From Oscillospiraceae bacterium (GTDB taxonomy: Bacteria; Bacillota; Clostridia; Oscillospirales; Oscillospiraceae), in assembly GCA_902778275.1 (NCBI GenBank), contig CACYXE010000014.1, positions 1 through 64,000 on the forward strand: a stretch of DNA of 64,000 nt, read 5' to 3'. The position numbers were made by a program, and so were the translations under genes. The notes beneath the pieces were generated by a model. The model had not been told where the DNA came from. It ran no database searches and saw only the letters and a program-made list of their open reading frames with translations. Position 1 is the first letter of the stretch, and every line of letters begins with the position of its first letter. Positions 35,691-43,541 of the stretch are shown here, in pieces.

Positions 35691-35904
35691 ATTTGACTTT
35701 AGTCTCATTTGAGGCTGCGCACTTTTTTGATAATGAGGGATTGGAGCCGCTCGAGTTTACCCCAACTCACCAAATAAAACAGGAAAGACTATCATAGGTT
35801 ATTCAAACTATGTGTTTTATACTGGATAATTCAACAAACTGAACTAAAAAATGTGAGTCGCAAATAAGTAACTGAAAGCAGGCGGCGTTTTCGCTCCCAG
35901 CTAT
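35691..35904. other. AT-rich gap with no gene
   Basis: No frame with a ribosome site or recognisable product was seen on either strand. The composition matches the integrase segment, so it is probably remnant mobile-element DNA. No copy of the tRNA-Thr 3' end was found here. Confidence 0.4.
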
Positions 35905-36068
35905 TCATCGCGCCAAAAGAGAAATATATTTGTATAGCGGCAGGGAACAAAAAACGCCCTGCCTTTTTTGTTCCACCAGCCCAATATACTTATACGCTGC
36001 CGGTCTGTTAATCCCGCACAGCCTTGCTAACTCTGTCGAATTAAATGCACCTTTGAATCCTCCCACCC
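35905..36068 (-). pseudogene. Serine recombinase/resolvase C-terminal fragment
   Basis: On the minus strand about 50 codons read GGFKGAFNSTELARLCGIN, then RPAAYKYIGLVE, ending in a stop at 35905-35907. This is the resolvase-type C-terminal helix-turn-helix (typical form FNSTELA..CG.SRPTVYKYI). No catalytic Ser domain or start is found upstream, where the frame loses similarity. It is a remnant of a second recombinase in the same region as the integrase. Confidence 0.65.
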
Positions 36069-36131
36069 GCGATGTTGACGCAGAGGGGCGGCGTGTGATA
36101 TCATTGAAAAAACGCGTGCGAAGGTATCACG

Positions 36132-37769
36132 ATGGAAAAAAGCATTCAAAAAAGAGAAGGACCTTCTTCCCGCTTTGCGGCTGGAAGAAACGCGTATCTG
36201 ATCATAGGCCTCATGCTGCTCGCCGTGCTGGTCACGAGGATGCTCACATTGACGCACAACATGGGAATGCATCCCGACGAGTTCGTGTTTTTCTATTCCT
36301 CAGAGAGTCTGGCACACAAGCTCCTGGGGATAGCGGATCAGTATACAGAGGTGAAGGAGTATCCGGAAGGGGCCTTTGTCTTTCAGGCGCCCTTTCACAT
36401 GGCGGCCTGGCTTTTGCAGAAAGTTACGGGACGTTCTTTATATATTCAGACGGTAGGCCGCCTTTCTGCGGTTTTTTATTTCCTGGCTGCGGCGGGGTTC
36501 GGCGGCAGTATCCTTGAGCGATGGTTCCCCAAAAGGAAATGGAGCCTTCCGATCTATGCCTTGACCGTGACGTTTTCCCTTATTCATATGGAACAATCCC
36601 GCTATGGAACAGCAGATGCGATCTCCGCATGCCTGCTGATGGCGCTGGTGCTTTTTTGCGCTTCAGCGCAAGATTCCGCGGGAACACAGGCCATAATAGC
36701 ACGGCTGCTTGCGGCATCTTTTACGGCCGGGGCTTTAAGCGCCGTCAAGTACCCTTTGGTTTTCTTCTTTATCCTCCCCATAGTGACAGCTCTGCGCTCA
36801 ACGAGGAAAGGAAAGACTTCAACCAGGGCGTTCCTGCTGTCAGGAATGGCAATTCTTATGGTGATGGCTTTTTTTATTTGTTCTCCCAAAGCAGCCGCAG
36901 ATCCAATGTATGTGGTGCGCGTTATCCAAAAAGAGATGGGGAACTACGTTGCAGCCGGCAATCTCTGCGAAGTGGGAGGACCGTGGAATCACCTGCTTTC
37001 CGTTATCCTGTATCTGACACTGTATTCCGGCTTTCCGCTCGCTTCCGTCTTTTTGGTGACAAGCGGAGTGCGGGAGATAAAGAGATCTCCTGCGGCGGAT
37101 GAAAAGGGCGCCCTGTTTAATAAGATCATTCCTTGTGCGCTGCTGGTCTTCCTTTTTTACAATCTTTTTTCAACCACGCTTTTTATGCGCAGCATTTATC
37201 CTTTCTTTTGCTTAAGTGATTTGTATGTGGCCTCGGAAGCGGCGCGATGGATCGAGGAGAAAGGAACCAAAAAACGGGTGGTTCTTGTCCTTCTGACGTT
37301 TTTGCTTGTCAGGGGCGGATACCATACGGCGGCACTCACGGAGAAGCGGGGGACAGAAAGACTGAACGAGATGATCCTTACAGCCGCGAGCGACAACTGG
37401 CAGCATACGATCCTGCTGGGGCCGGGATATTTCCTCCCCTTTGACGATGGCTTGCTGACCGATCCGGAGGCCTGGGATACTGACGATGCGAGATACCGCA
37501 CGGAAGAGGCGCTCAAATTGAACCCCGGGGACATGGTACTCTGCGCTACGCAGGAACACAGCCGAAACAATCCGTATTTTTTCCCGACCCATTACCCTGT
37601 GGCCAACTTACAAATAGAGAGATGGCAGACATTTAAGACGGTGAACAAGGCGTTTTATAAGGGCCAGGTCTACCCGGAACACTATTATTGGCTGTTTGGG
37701 TATTGGATCAAGGGAACAACGGGAACGGATTATGAATTCCCGTCCAATCGTTTGTACTACTGCGGATAA
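36132..37769 (+). CDS. GT39-like polytopic membrane glycosyltransferase
   Basis: A 545-residue integral membrane protein resembling ArnT/PMT-type glycosyltransferases. The first span (about 23-43) is followed by the extracytoplasmic loop with the acidic motif HPDEF near residue 48, the usual catalytic Asp site. About 9-11 further spans follow and then a soluble C-terminal domain from about residue 410. It probably transfers a sugar from a polyprenyl-phosphate donor; the acceptor is unknown. GC is lower than the core genes. A TTGACG-18-TATCAT promoter candidate lies at 36075-36104. Confidence 0.75.
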   Translation: MEKSIQKREGPSSRFAAGRNAYLIIGLMLLAVLVTRMLTLTHNMGMHPDEFVFFYSSESLAHKLLGIADQYTEVKEYPEGAFVFQAPFHMAAWLLQKVTGRSLYIQTVGRLSAVFYFLAAAGFGGSILERWFPKRKWSLPIYALTVTFSLIHMEQSRYGTADAISACLLMALVLFCASAQDSAGTQAIIARLLAASFTAGALSAVKYPLVFFFILPIVTALRSTRKGKTSTRAFLLSGMAILMVMAFFICSPKAAADPMYVVRVIQKEMGNYVAAGNLCEVGGPWNHLLSVILYLTLYSGFPLASVFLVTSGVREIKRSPAADEKGALFNKIIPCALLVFLFYNLFSTTLFMRSIYPFFCLSDLYVASEAARWIEEKGTKKRVVLVLLTFLLVRGGYHTAALTEKRGTERLNEMILTAASDNWQHTILLGPGYFLPFDDGLLTDPEAWDTDDARYRTEEALKLNPGDMVLCATQEHSRNNPYFFPTHYPVANLQIERWQTFKTVNKAFYKGQVYPEHYYWLFGYWIKGTTGTDYEFPSNRLYYCG

Positions 37770-37889
37770 GAGAGTTTAAATTACAGGATACATAAACTGC
37801 GATAGAGAGCACCTTCGCGTCTCTCCATCGGTTCTCCATAATCACAAAAGGCGGCTAAAAGTCGGGCACTCCGGCAGCTCCGACAGGAA

Positions 37890-37918
37890 TTGCAGATTCC
37901 GTTTTCCTCTGGTATAAT
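37890..37918 (+). promoter_or_regulatory. Promoter of the SorC-type regulator gene
   Basis: TTGCAG at 37890-37895 and TATAAT at 37913-37918 with a 17-base spacer, about 100 bases before the start. The preceding stretch from 37770 holds only an imperfect hairpin near 37800-37830. Confidence 0.75.
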
Positions 37919-38021
37919 AACCGGGTAAGGGATCCCCGCAAGCGGCGCAAATCAGCCGCGTTTTCCGCCGCGCTACTATTATAATTAATCTCCTTATCTC
38001 CATACTTTCCCGGAGGCCGCC

Positions 38022-38963
38022 ATGCTTTCAAAAGACAACAAACTGAAAAGAATGATCGAGGTGGCGCGCCTTTACTATGAGGACGGGAAAAGCCAGAACG
38101 AGATCGCAAAGACGCTGGGGATCTCCCGGCCGCTGGTCAGCGTGATCCTGTCGGAGGCGAAGGATCAGGGGATCGTGACCGTGACGATCAACGACACCCG
38201 GATCTCGGCGGAGCAGATCGCGGACCGGATCAAAAACATCTACAAGATCAGCGACATCAGCATCGTCCCCGACGGGGAGAACGACGGCGTCACCAATGCG
38301 AAGGTGGCGGAGGTGGCCTTCAATCAGTACTTCAGCCGGGCCAATGACGGCAAGCGCGTCGGGATCGGCTGGGGGCTGATGATCGGCAAGATGGCAGATT
38401 ACGCAAGCACCCTGGAGAACGCCAATCGCGCAAACGGCGTGATCTTCCCGCTGGCCGGAGGGATCAACTCCATGACCCGCGACTATCACCTCAACGAGCT
38501 TGTGCGGATTTTCTCCCTGAAGACCGGACGGGCCCCGTATCTGCTCTATGCGCCGGCCTTGCATGACAACCCCATAGAGTATGCGATCGCGAAAAAGACG
38601 GAGGCCTATATCAGTATAAAGGAAGAATGGGAGTATATGGAGCAGGCGCTGGTGGCCATCTCCAACTTCCCCTCCTACCCGGACCTGGCCGTCAAGTCTT
38701 TGTACGGAAACGCCCTGACGGAGAAAAAGGCCGTTGGCTGGATGCTGGCTCACTACTTCGATTCTTACGGGCGGATCATATCTCCCGCGGCGGAAGCGAC
38801 GCTGCAGGCCTCCGTCAAACAGCTGAAAACCACCGACGTGACAGCCGTGTGCTCCAACCAGGTAAAGCCCCAGGCTGTGATCGGCGCCCTGCGTACCGGG
38901 ATCATCGACCGGCTCATCATCCCCCTCGGCCTGGCCGAAAAGGTGTCCACCAACGTGTTTTAA
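38022..38963 (+). CDS. SorC/LsrR-type sugar-binding transcriptional regulator
   Basis: A 313-residue regulator. The N-terminal helix-turn-helix is KSQNEIAKTLGISRPLVSVIL (split here as KSQNEIAKTLG and ISRPLVSVIL), and the rest is the SorC sugar-phosphate-binding domain (FPLAGGINS, RAPYLLYAPALHDNP). LsrR, which senses phospho-AI-2, belongs to this family. It lies directly upstream of the dhaL/dhaK/lsrF-like cluster. A TAACA-TC-TGTTA palindrome overlaps its stop, and TAACA-TT-TGTTA lies before dhaL, both plausible operators. Confidence 0.9.
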   Translation: MLSKDNKLKRMIEVARLYYEDGKSQNEIAKTLGISRPLVSVILSEAKDQGIVTVTINDTRISAEQIADRIKNIYKISDISIVPDGENDGVTNAKVAEVAFNQYFSRANDGKRVGIGWGLMIGKMADYASTLENANRANGVIFPLAGGINSMTRDYHLNELVRIFSLKTGRAPYLLYAPALHDNPIEYAIAKKTEAYISIKEEWEYMEQALVAISNFPSYPDLAVKSLYGNALTEKKAVGWMLAHYFDSYGRIISPAAEATLQASVKQLKTTDVTAVCSNQVKPQAVIGALRTGIIDRLIIPLGLAEKVSTNVF

Positions 38964-38972
38964 CATCTGTTA
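38961..38972 (+). promoter_or_regulatory. Palindrome TAACA-TC-TGTTA (operator candidate 1)
   Basis: The 12-base palindrome begins on the stop codon of the regulator and is followed by AATTTTG. A near-identical site with the same flank lies 161 bases downstream. It is a candidate binding site of the SorC-type regulator. Confidence 0.6.
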
Positions 38973-38980
38973 AATTTTGT

Positions 38981-39032
38981 GACATTATTGCCTAAAGACC
39001 GGAAATCGGATTTGGCAATAATGTCTTTTTTT
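38981..39032 (+). terminator. Terminator of the regulator gene
   Basis: A perfect 12-bp stem (38981-38992 with 39014-39025) with further pairing inside, followed by seven T. Confidence 0.88.
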
Positions 39033-39053
39033 GCGAATAACGCACAAATTTAC

Positions 39054-39082
39054 TTGACGCGCCTCTGAGAAAGTAGTAATAA
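39054..39082 (+). promoter_or_regulatory. Promoter of the dha/lsr-like operon
   Basis: TTGACG at 39054-39059 and TAATAA at 39077-39082 with a 17-base spacer. Operator candidate 2 lies about 30 bases past the expected transcription start. Confidence 0.7.
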
Positions 39083-39121
39083 TTTATTGTGTAAATGATG
39101 GAATGGCATCGGCACAAAAGC

Positions 39122-39133
39122 TAACATTTGTTA
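39122..39133 (+). promoter_or_regulatory. Palindrome TAACA-TT-TGTTA (operator candidate 2)
   Basis: Matches candidate 1 at 11 of 12 bases and shares the AAATTT-type 3' flank. It sits between the promoter and the dhaL ribosome site, where a bound repressor could block elongation. Confidence 0.65.
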
Positions 39134-39160
39134 AAATTTAGCAAGAAGAAGGATGATCTT

Positions 39161-39772
39161 ATGATTTCAAAAGAAGAGCTGAAAAACAGGATCGTAAGCG
39201 CCTGTGAAAACGTGATCGCGGCCGAGGCGGAACTGACGGAGATCGACTCCAAGTTCGGCGACGCCGACCACGGCCTGACGATGCACAAGATCGGCGCCAC
39301 GATCAAGGCCTCGGTCAGCGAGGCGGACGGCAACATCAAGGAGATGCTGGATGACGCCGCCATGGCGGTCATGGGCCTCAACGGCGGCAGCGCCGTTCCC
39401 CTGTGGAACACCTGGCTGGACGGCATGCAGGAAGGCGCCCCCGAGGCGGACGAGATCGACGTGAAGGGTCTGCAGGCCATGTTCGCTTCGGCTTTTGAGG
39501 AACTGGACGATATGTCCGGGGCCAAGGTGGGCGACAAGACCATGATGGACGCCTGCATCCCCGCTTCCCAGGCCATCGCCGATTATGCCGGCGACAGCGA
39601 GGCTGAGCTGTTCGACCTGGCGGCCAAGGCAGCCCTGCAGGGCGCGGAGGACAGCAAGAACTACACCTCCAAATTCGGCCGGGCCAAGAGCTACGGCGCC
39701 AAGACCATCGGCACCCCGGACGCGGGCGCGGTCTCCATGTCCAAGTTCTTTGAGGGCCTTGCCAAGGCATAA
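39161..39772 (+). CDS. dhaL: Dihydroxyacetone kinase-like subunit L (ADP/ATP-binding)
   Basis: A 203-residue DhaL-family kinase subunit. The Mg-nucleotide site is IDSKFGDADHG, with Asp29, Asp34 and Asp36 in place of the usual IGDGDHG. It supplies phosphate to the ketose bound on DhaK. The ATG at 39161 has AAGGA upstream; the frame extends to 39128 over the operator. It comes before dhaK, separated by 176 bases of hairpin-rich spacer. No DhaM phosphotransferase subunit is seen, so an ATP-dependent reaction is likely. Confidence 0.88.
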   Translation: MISKEELKNRIVSACENVIAAEAELTEIDSKFGDADHGLTMHKIGATIKASVSEADGNIKEMLDDAAMAVMGLNGGSAVPLWNTWLDGMQEGAPEADEIDVKGLQAMFASAFEELDDMSGAKVGDKTMMDACIPASQAIADYAGDSEAELFDLAAKAALQGAEDSKNYTSKFGRAKSYGAKTIGTPDAGAVSMSKFFEGLAKA

Positions 39773-39878
39773 CGCAACCTTGCGTTCATACAAAACAATA
39801 TAGAAGCAAAGGTGCGAATCTCTGCGTAAATCGCGCCGCAAGGGGGTACCCCCTTGCACCTTTTCTGACGAAAAGGTG
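39771..39878 (+). other. Three successive hairpins between dhaL and dhaK
   Basis: AACGCAA-CC-TTGCGTT (39771-39786) overlaps the dhaL stop. A perfect 20-base palindrome, GCAAGGGGGTACCCCCTTGC, is at 39838-39857. A 9-bp stem with a TGAC loop follows at 39857-39878. None has a T tract. They may stabilise or process the mRNA, or form a switch. Confidence 0.6.
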
Positions 39879-39948
39879 ATAAACCGTTCCCAACAAGAAG
39901 TTCAAACAGAAGCCCAACAACAAAAATTTTGAGAGGAGAACAGACAAG

Positions 39949-40947
39949 ATGAAAATGAAGAAATTCATGAACAACCCCGAAACCCTGACCGACGAGCTGC
40001 TCGTTGGCATGGGCCTGGCGTACAGCGACGTCGTTGAAGTCGACGGCCATCTGGTCATCAGCAAGGACCTGGCCAACGCGGACCGCGTCACCGTCGTCAC
40101 CTATGGCGGCTCCGGCCATGAGCCCGCCGTGCAGGGCTTCACCGGCAGAGGCATGCTGGATATCGTCGCCGTCGGCGACATCTTCGCCGCGCCCTCCGGC
40201 CAGCTGGTCTTTGAGGCCATGCAGCGGGCGGACAAGGGCCACGGCGTCCTGCTTCTCACCCTGAACTATGCCGGCGACCAGCTGGCTGGCAAGCAGGCCA
40301 TGAAGCTGGCCAAGAAGGCCGGTATGAACGTGCGTCAGGTCGTCACCGACGAAGAGATCCGCTTCGATCCCAACGGCGAGGACAACCGCCGCGGTCTGGG
40401 CGGCGCCGCTGCCCTGTACCACATCGCCGGCGCTGCGTGCGCGGCCGGCAAGTCCCTGGACGAGGTCGCCGACATCTGCGAGCGCTATGCCCGCAACATG
40501 GCTTCCATCGCGGTCCAGGTCGCCTGCGCCACCCATCCCCAGAACGGCATGTCCTTCGGCGATCTGGCTGAGAGCGACATGATGGAGATCGGCGCCGGTC
40601 AGCACGGCGAAGGCGGCGGCGTCCGCGTTCCCATGATGAGCGCGAAGGACACCATCGCGACGGTCGCCAAGCCCATCGCCGAGCATCTGGGCCTGAAGGC
40701 CGGCGACAAGGCCTTCGTCATGATCAACGGCAGCGGCTCCACCACCCTGATGGAGATGTACATCCTCTTCAAGGAAGCGGTTGCTTACCTGGAGAACATG
40801 GGCGTGAAGGTCGTCGGCAGCATGGTCGGCGAGATCCTGACCGTTCAGGAGGCCGGCGGCTTCCAGCTGAACATGGCCAAGTGGGATGACGAGATCGAGG
40901 CGCTGTGGAATACGCCCGCTCACGCCACTGTCTTCTTCAAAGAGTAA
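39949..40947 (+). CDS. dhaK: Dihydroxyacetone kinase-like subunit K (substrate-binding)
   Basis: A 332-residue DhaK-family subunit that binds a ketose covalently. Key residues are His57 in GGSGHEPA, Asp110 in NYAGD and the hemiaminal-forming His219 in IGAGQHGEGG. The segment around His219 differs from the usual GMGIHGEPG, so the substrate may not be dihydroxyacetone. GAGGAG at 39933-39938 supports the start. In this locus it occupies the place of LsrK in the lsr operon. Confidence 0.88.
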   Translation: MKMKKFMNNPETLTDELLVGMGLAYSDVVEVDGHLVISKDLANADRVTVVTYGGSGHEPAVQGFTGRGMLDIVAVGDIFAAPSGQLVFEAMQRADKGHGVLLLTLNYAGDQLAGKQAMKLAKKAGMNVRQVVTDEEIRFDPNGEDNRRGLGGAAALYHIAGAACAAGKSLDEVADICERYARNMASIAVQVACATHPQNGMSFGDLAESDMMEIGAGQHGEGGGVRVPMMSAKDTIATVAKPIAEHLGLKAGDKAFVMINGSGSTTLMEMYILFKEAVAYLENMGVKVVGSMVGEILTVQEAGGFQLNMAKWDDEIEALWNTPAHATVFFKE

Positions 40948-40965
40948 TAGGAGGAATAACAAAAC

Positions 40966-41844
40966 ATGGCAGACGCTGTCGGAAATATCAACGCACACGA
41001 TTATCATCTGGATGTTCCCCCTGCCGACACCGGCTTTTTCGTGAAAGGCTTGGGCAACACCGATTGGGGCATGAAGAACCGCCTGTCCCGGATCTTCGAT
41101 CCCAAGTCCGGAAACACCGTTATGCTGGCTTTCGACCATGGGTACTTCATGGGAGCCACCGCAGGCCTGGAGCGTATGGACGTGACCATCGCCCCGCTGT
41201 GCGAGTACGCTGACGTGCTGATGGCCACCAGAGGCGCCATCAGAAGCTGCATCCCGCCCACGGCCAACAAGGCCACCTGCCTGAGAGCCACCCACGACAC
41301 TTCCGTCCTGTTCGACGATCTGAGCACCGGCTCCGGCCTGGCGCTGGACTTCGAGGACGCCATCCGTATGAACGCCTCCGCCCTGGCGATCCAGTGCTTC
41401 ATCGGCGGCAAGGGCGAGGCTGCTTCTCTGGAGGCTCTGTGCAGAGCGGCGGATCAGGGTTACAAGTTCGGCATCCCCGTCCTGGGCGTCACCGCCGTGG
41501 GCAAGGAGATGGCCCGCACCAACCAGTACTTCACCCTGGCGACCCGTATCCTCGCGGAGCTTGGCGCAAACTTCGTCAAGACCTACTACTGCGAGAACTT
41601 CGAGACCGTCGTGGCGGCCTGCCCGGTCCCCATCGTCATTGCCGGCGGCAAGAAGCTGCCCGAGAACGAGGCCCTGGAAATGGCCTACAAGGCCATCCAG
41701 AGCGGCGCGCACGGCGTCGACATGGGCAGAAACGTGTTCCAGAGCGAGCATCCCGTTGAAATGCTCAAGTCCATCCGCAAGGTCGTGCACGAGGGCTTCA
41801 CCGGAAAAGAAGCGTTCGAGTTCTACACGGACGCGATCAACTGA
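40966..41844 (+). CDS. LsrF-like class I aldolase/thiolase
   Basis: A 292-residue protein closely following LsrF of enteric bacteria along its length. Shared stretches include DWGMKNRLSRIFDPKSGNTVMLAFDHGYF (given in parts: DWGMKNRLSRIF, VMLAFDHGYF), TRGAIRS, VGKEMAR, VKTYYCE and CPVPIVIAGGKKLPE. Lys205 in VKTYY aligns with the LsrF Schiff-base lysine. LsrF transfers acetyl from phospho-DPD-derived 3-hydroxy-2,4-pentanedione-5-phosphate to CoA. Here the phosphorylated substrate would come from DhaKL. AGGAGG lies upstream. Confidence 0.9.
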   Translation: MADAVGNINAHDYHLDVPPADTGFFVKGLGNTDWGMKNRLSRIFDPKSGNTVMLAFDHGYFMGATAGLERMDVTIAPLCEYADVLMATRGAIRSCIPPTANKATCLRATHDTSVLFDDLSTGSGLALDFEDAIRMNASALAIQCFIGGKGEAASLEALCRAADQGYKFGIPVLGVTAVGKEMARTNQYFTLATRILAELGANFVKTYYCENFETVVAACPVPIVIAGGKKLPENEALEMAYKAIQSGAHGVDMGRNVFQSEHPVEMLKSIRKVVHEGFTGKEAFEFYTDAIN

Positions 41845-41868
41845 TTGTAAAGAAAGGGGTAAAAAAAC

Positions 41869-42207
41869 ATGGCAGCCGAATACATGCATGTGGGAATTCC
41901 CGTACTGAACAAAAAGCCCAATATGGTCTACAACGACTGGGGCAAGTTCTGGGTCAATGAGAGCGTTGACGCGTATGACTTCAAGATCGAGTACCTGAAA
42001 TTCGACGAGGGGACCATCTTCCCCGAGATCCTGTCCAAGCAGCCCCATGTGGCCTACAACGTAGACAACATCGAGTTCTATGCCGAGCAGGCCCAGCAGG
42101 TCATCTTCGGGCCCGCGCATGTCAACAACGACCCCAACATCCGTCTTGCTTTCGTCATTTGGGACGATGCCATCATCGAGCTCTACGAGGATAAGACCAA
42201 CGGCTGA
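41869..42207 (+). CDS. VOC/glyoxalase-like small protein
   Basis: A 112-residue protein with the beta-strand pattern of a single VOC (glyoxalase/bleomycin-resistance) module: HVGIPVLNKKP, YDFKIEYLKFDE, PHVAYNVDNIEFY and RLAFVIWDDAIIELYE. Sitting after the LsrF-like gene it takes the place of LsrG, which isomerises phospho-AI-2 but has a different fold. A role as isomerase or epimerase of the sugar phosphate is inferred from position only. Confidence 0.72.
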   Translation: MAAEYMHVGIPVLNKKPNMVYNDWGKFWVNESVDAYDFKIEYLKFDEGTIFPEILSKQPHVAYNVDNIEFYAEQAQQVIFGPAHVNNDPNIRLAFVIWDDAIIELYEDKTNG

Positions 42208-42281
42208 TTCACTGTGCTTTAACAACTTGTCCAAAGAGGAAGGATAAGTTTTAAAGAAAAAAGAAATTAAGGAGGAACCCA

Positions 42282-43406
42282 ATGAAAAAGGTACTAGCAA
42301 TCATCCTGGCGCTGGTCATGGTATTCGCACTTGCTGCGTGTGGCCAGCAGGCTGCTTCCGGCGGAAGCAACCAGAGCGTTTCCCAGCAGGGCAGCGCTGG
42401 ATCCCCCAAGCAGGACATCGCTGATGCCACCGCGGCTGAGCCCGCCGGCGAGCTGAAGCACGTCAAGATGGGTCTGTCCATGCAGAGCCTCCAGGCTGCG
42501 GCTTTCCACGCCTGGGCTGACTACCTCCAGTATCGTCTGGACTACGAAGCCTCCCAGCGCGGCTACGAGGTGGAGCTCGTCACCCTCAACGCTGATAACG
42601 ACGTGACCAAGCAGGCCACCGATATCCGCGACCTGATCGCACAGGGCTGCGAAGTCATCTTCTGCCCCTGCCTTGACTCTCAGGCCATCCTGTCCTCTGT
42701 CAAGGAAGTGCATGACGCTGGCCTCATCTACGTCTCCTACTGCCGTGAGGTTTCTCACGATGCAGTCGGCGATGAGATCCCCGATCTGACCGTCAACTTC
42801 GCTTCCGAGGATCAGGCCTACTATGGCATGGTGGACCTGTTCGAGATCATGAAGGCCGACGGCGTTGAGCCCGTGAAGATCATCGACTGCTACGGCGACA
42901 AGACCGACGAGAACGCCCACAACCGTGAGCGCGGCCTCCAGAAGGCGATCAAGGAATACGGCTTTGAGAACGTTCCCATTGTTGAGGCCGAGTGCGGCCA
43001 CTGGGAGCCCGACGTCTGCGGCCAGAACCTGGCGCCTGTCCTCGCTGCCAACCCCGATGCCAACTGCATGTATTCTTCCTCTGACTTCCTGAGCAGCGGC
43101 ATCCAGAAGGCTATGGAAGATGCCGGCATGTGGCACAAGCACGGCGAGGAAGGCCACGTGTACTTCTCCGCTTCCGACCTGTATCCTCTCGGCATCCAGC
43201 ATCTGCGTGAGGGCTACATGGACACCGGTGTTGACCAGGGCTGCTACAACTTCGCCGTGGCCGCTGCTGCCGGCGCCTTTGATCTGCTCGAGGGCAAGGA
43301 AGTTGAGCCGGTGCAGCTGGTTCTCGGTACCCGCGCCACCTATGCTGACATCGAAGAGATCCTGGCCACCATTCCTCTGTGGGGCAACGACTACGCTGAC
43401 TATTAA
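42282..43406 (+). CDS. LsrB/RbsB-type substrate-binding lipoprotein
   Basis: A 374-residue type I periplasmic-binding-protein lipoprotein. The lipobox ALAAC gives the lipidated Cys20. The mature two-lobed fold starts near KHVKMGLSMQSL and contains DLIAQGCEVIFCPCLDSQA and VKIIDCYGDKTDENAH. It feeds the two permeases and the ATPase downstream. A hairpin after it probably keeps its mRNA more abundant than the rest. The ligand is not known; ketoses, erythrulose-like sugars and AI-2-like diones are candidates. Confidence 0.88.
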   Translation: MKKVLAIILALVMVFALAACGQQAASGGSNQSVSQQGSAGSPKQDIADATAAEPAGELKHVKMGLSMQSLQAAAFHAWADYLQYRLDYEASQRGYEVELVTLNADNDVTKQATDIRDLIAQGCEVIFCPCLDSQAILSSVKEVHDAGLIYVSYCREVSHDAVGDEIPDLTVNFASEDQAYYGMVDLFEIMKADGVEPVKIIDCYGDKTDENAHNRERGLQKAIKEYGFENVPIVEAECGHWEPDVCGQNLAPVLAANPDANCMYSSSDFLSSGIQKAMEDAGMWHKHGEEGHVYFSASDLYPLGIQHLREGYMDTGVDQGCYNFAVAAAAGAFDLLEGKEVEPVQLVLGTRATYADIEEILATIPLWGNDYADY

Positions 43407-43453
43407 TCCAGTCGGCGCTCTTCGAACCGCTATCAACACTTAGCATTTTCCTG

Positions 43454-43496
43454 GGGGGCGAGGCTAACTGCCTCGCCCCCGATCCTGATTTTTCTT
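43454..43496 (+). terminator. Hairpin after the binding-protein gene, probably leaky
   Basis: A perfect 11-bp GC-rich stem (43454-43464 with 43470-43480) around TAACT, then a T-rich stretch from 43489. With permease genes next on the same strand it probably acts as a partial terminator. Confidence 0.75.
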
Positions 43497-43541
43497 TTTT
43501 CTTTCAGACTTACTCAGCTTCCAAGAATGGAGGGAACACGA

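Noticed and set aside
34612..36100. A full prophage or conjugative element behind tRNA-Thr
   Set aside because: Only an integrase and a recombinase remnant are present; no structural, replication or transfer genes and no direct repeat of the tRNA 3' end were found.
42219..42232. A third regulator site (TAACAACTTGTCC) before the binding-protein gene
   Set aside because: Only one half matches the TAACA-N2-TGTTA palindrome.
39691..42300. An 869-residue minus-strand open frame opposite the dhaK and lsrF-like genes
   Set aside because: Same reason: a shadow of GC-rich coding sequence with low-complexity composition and no start signal.
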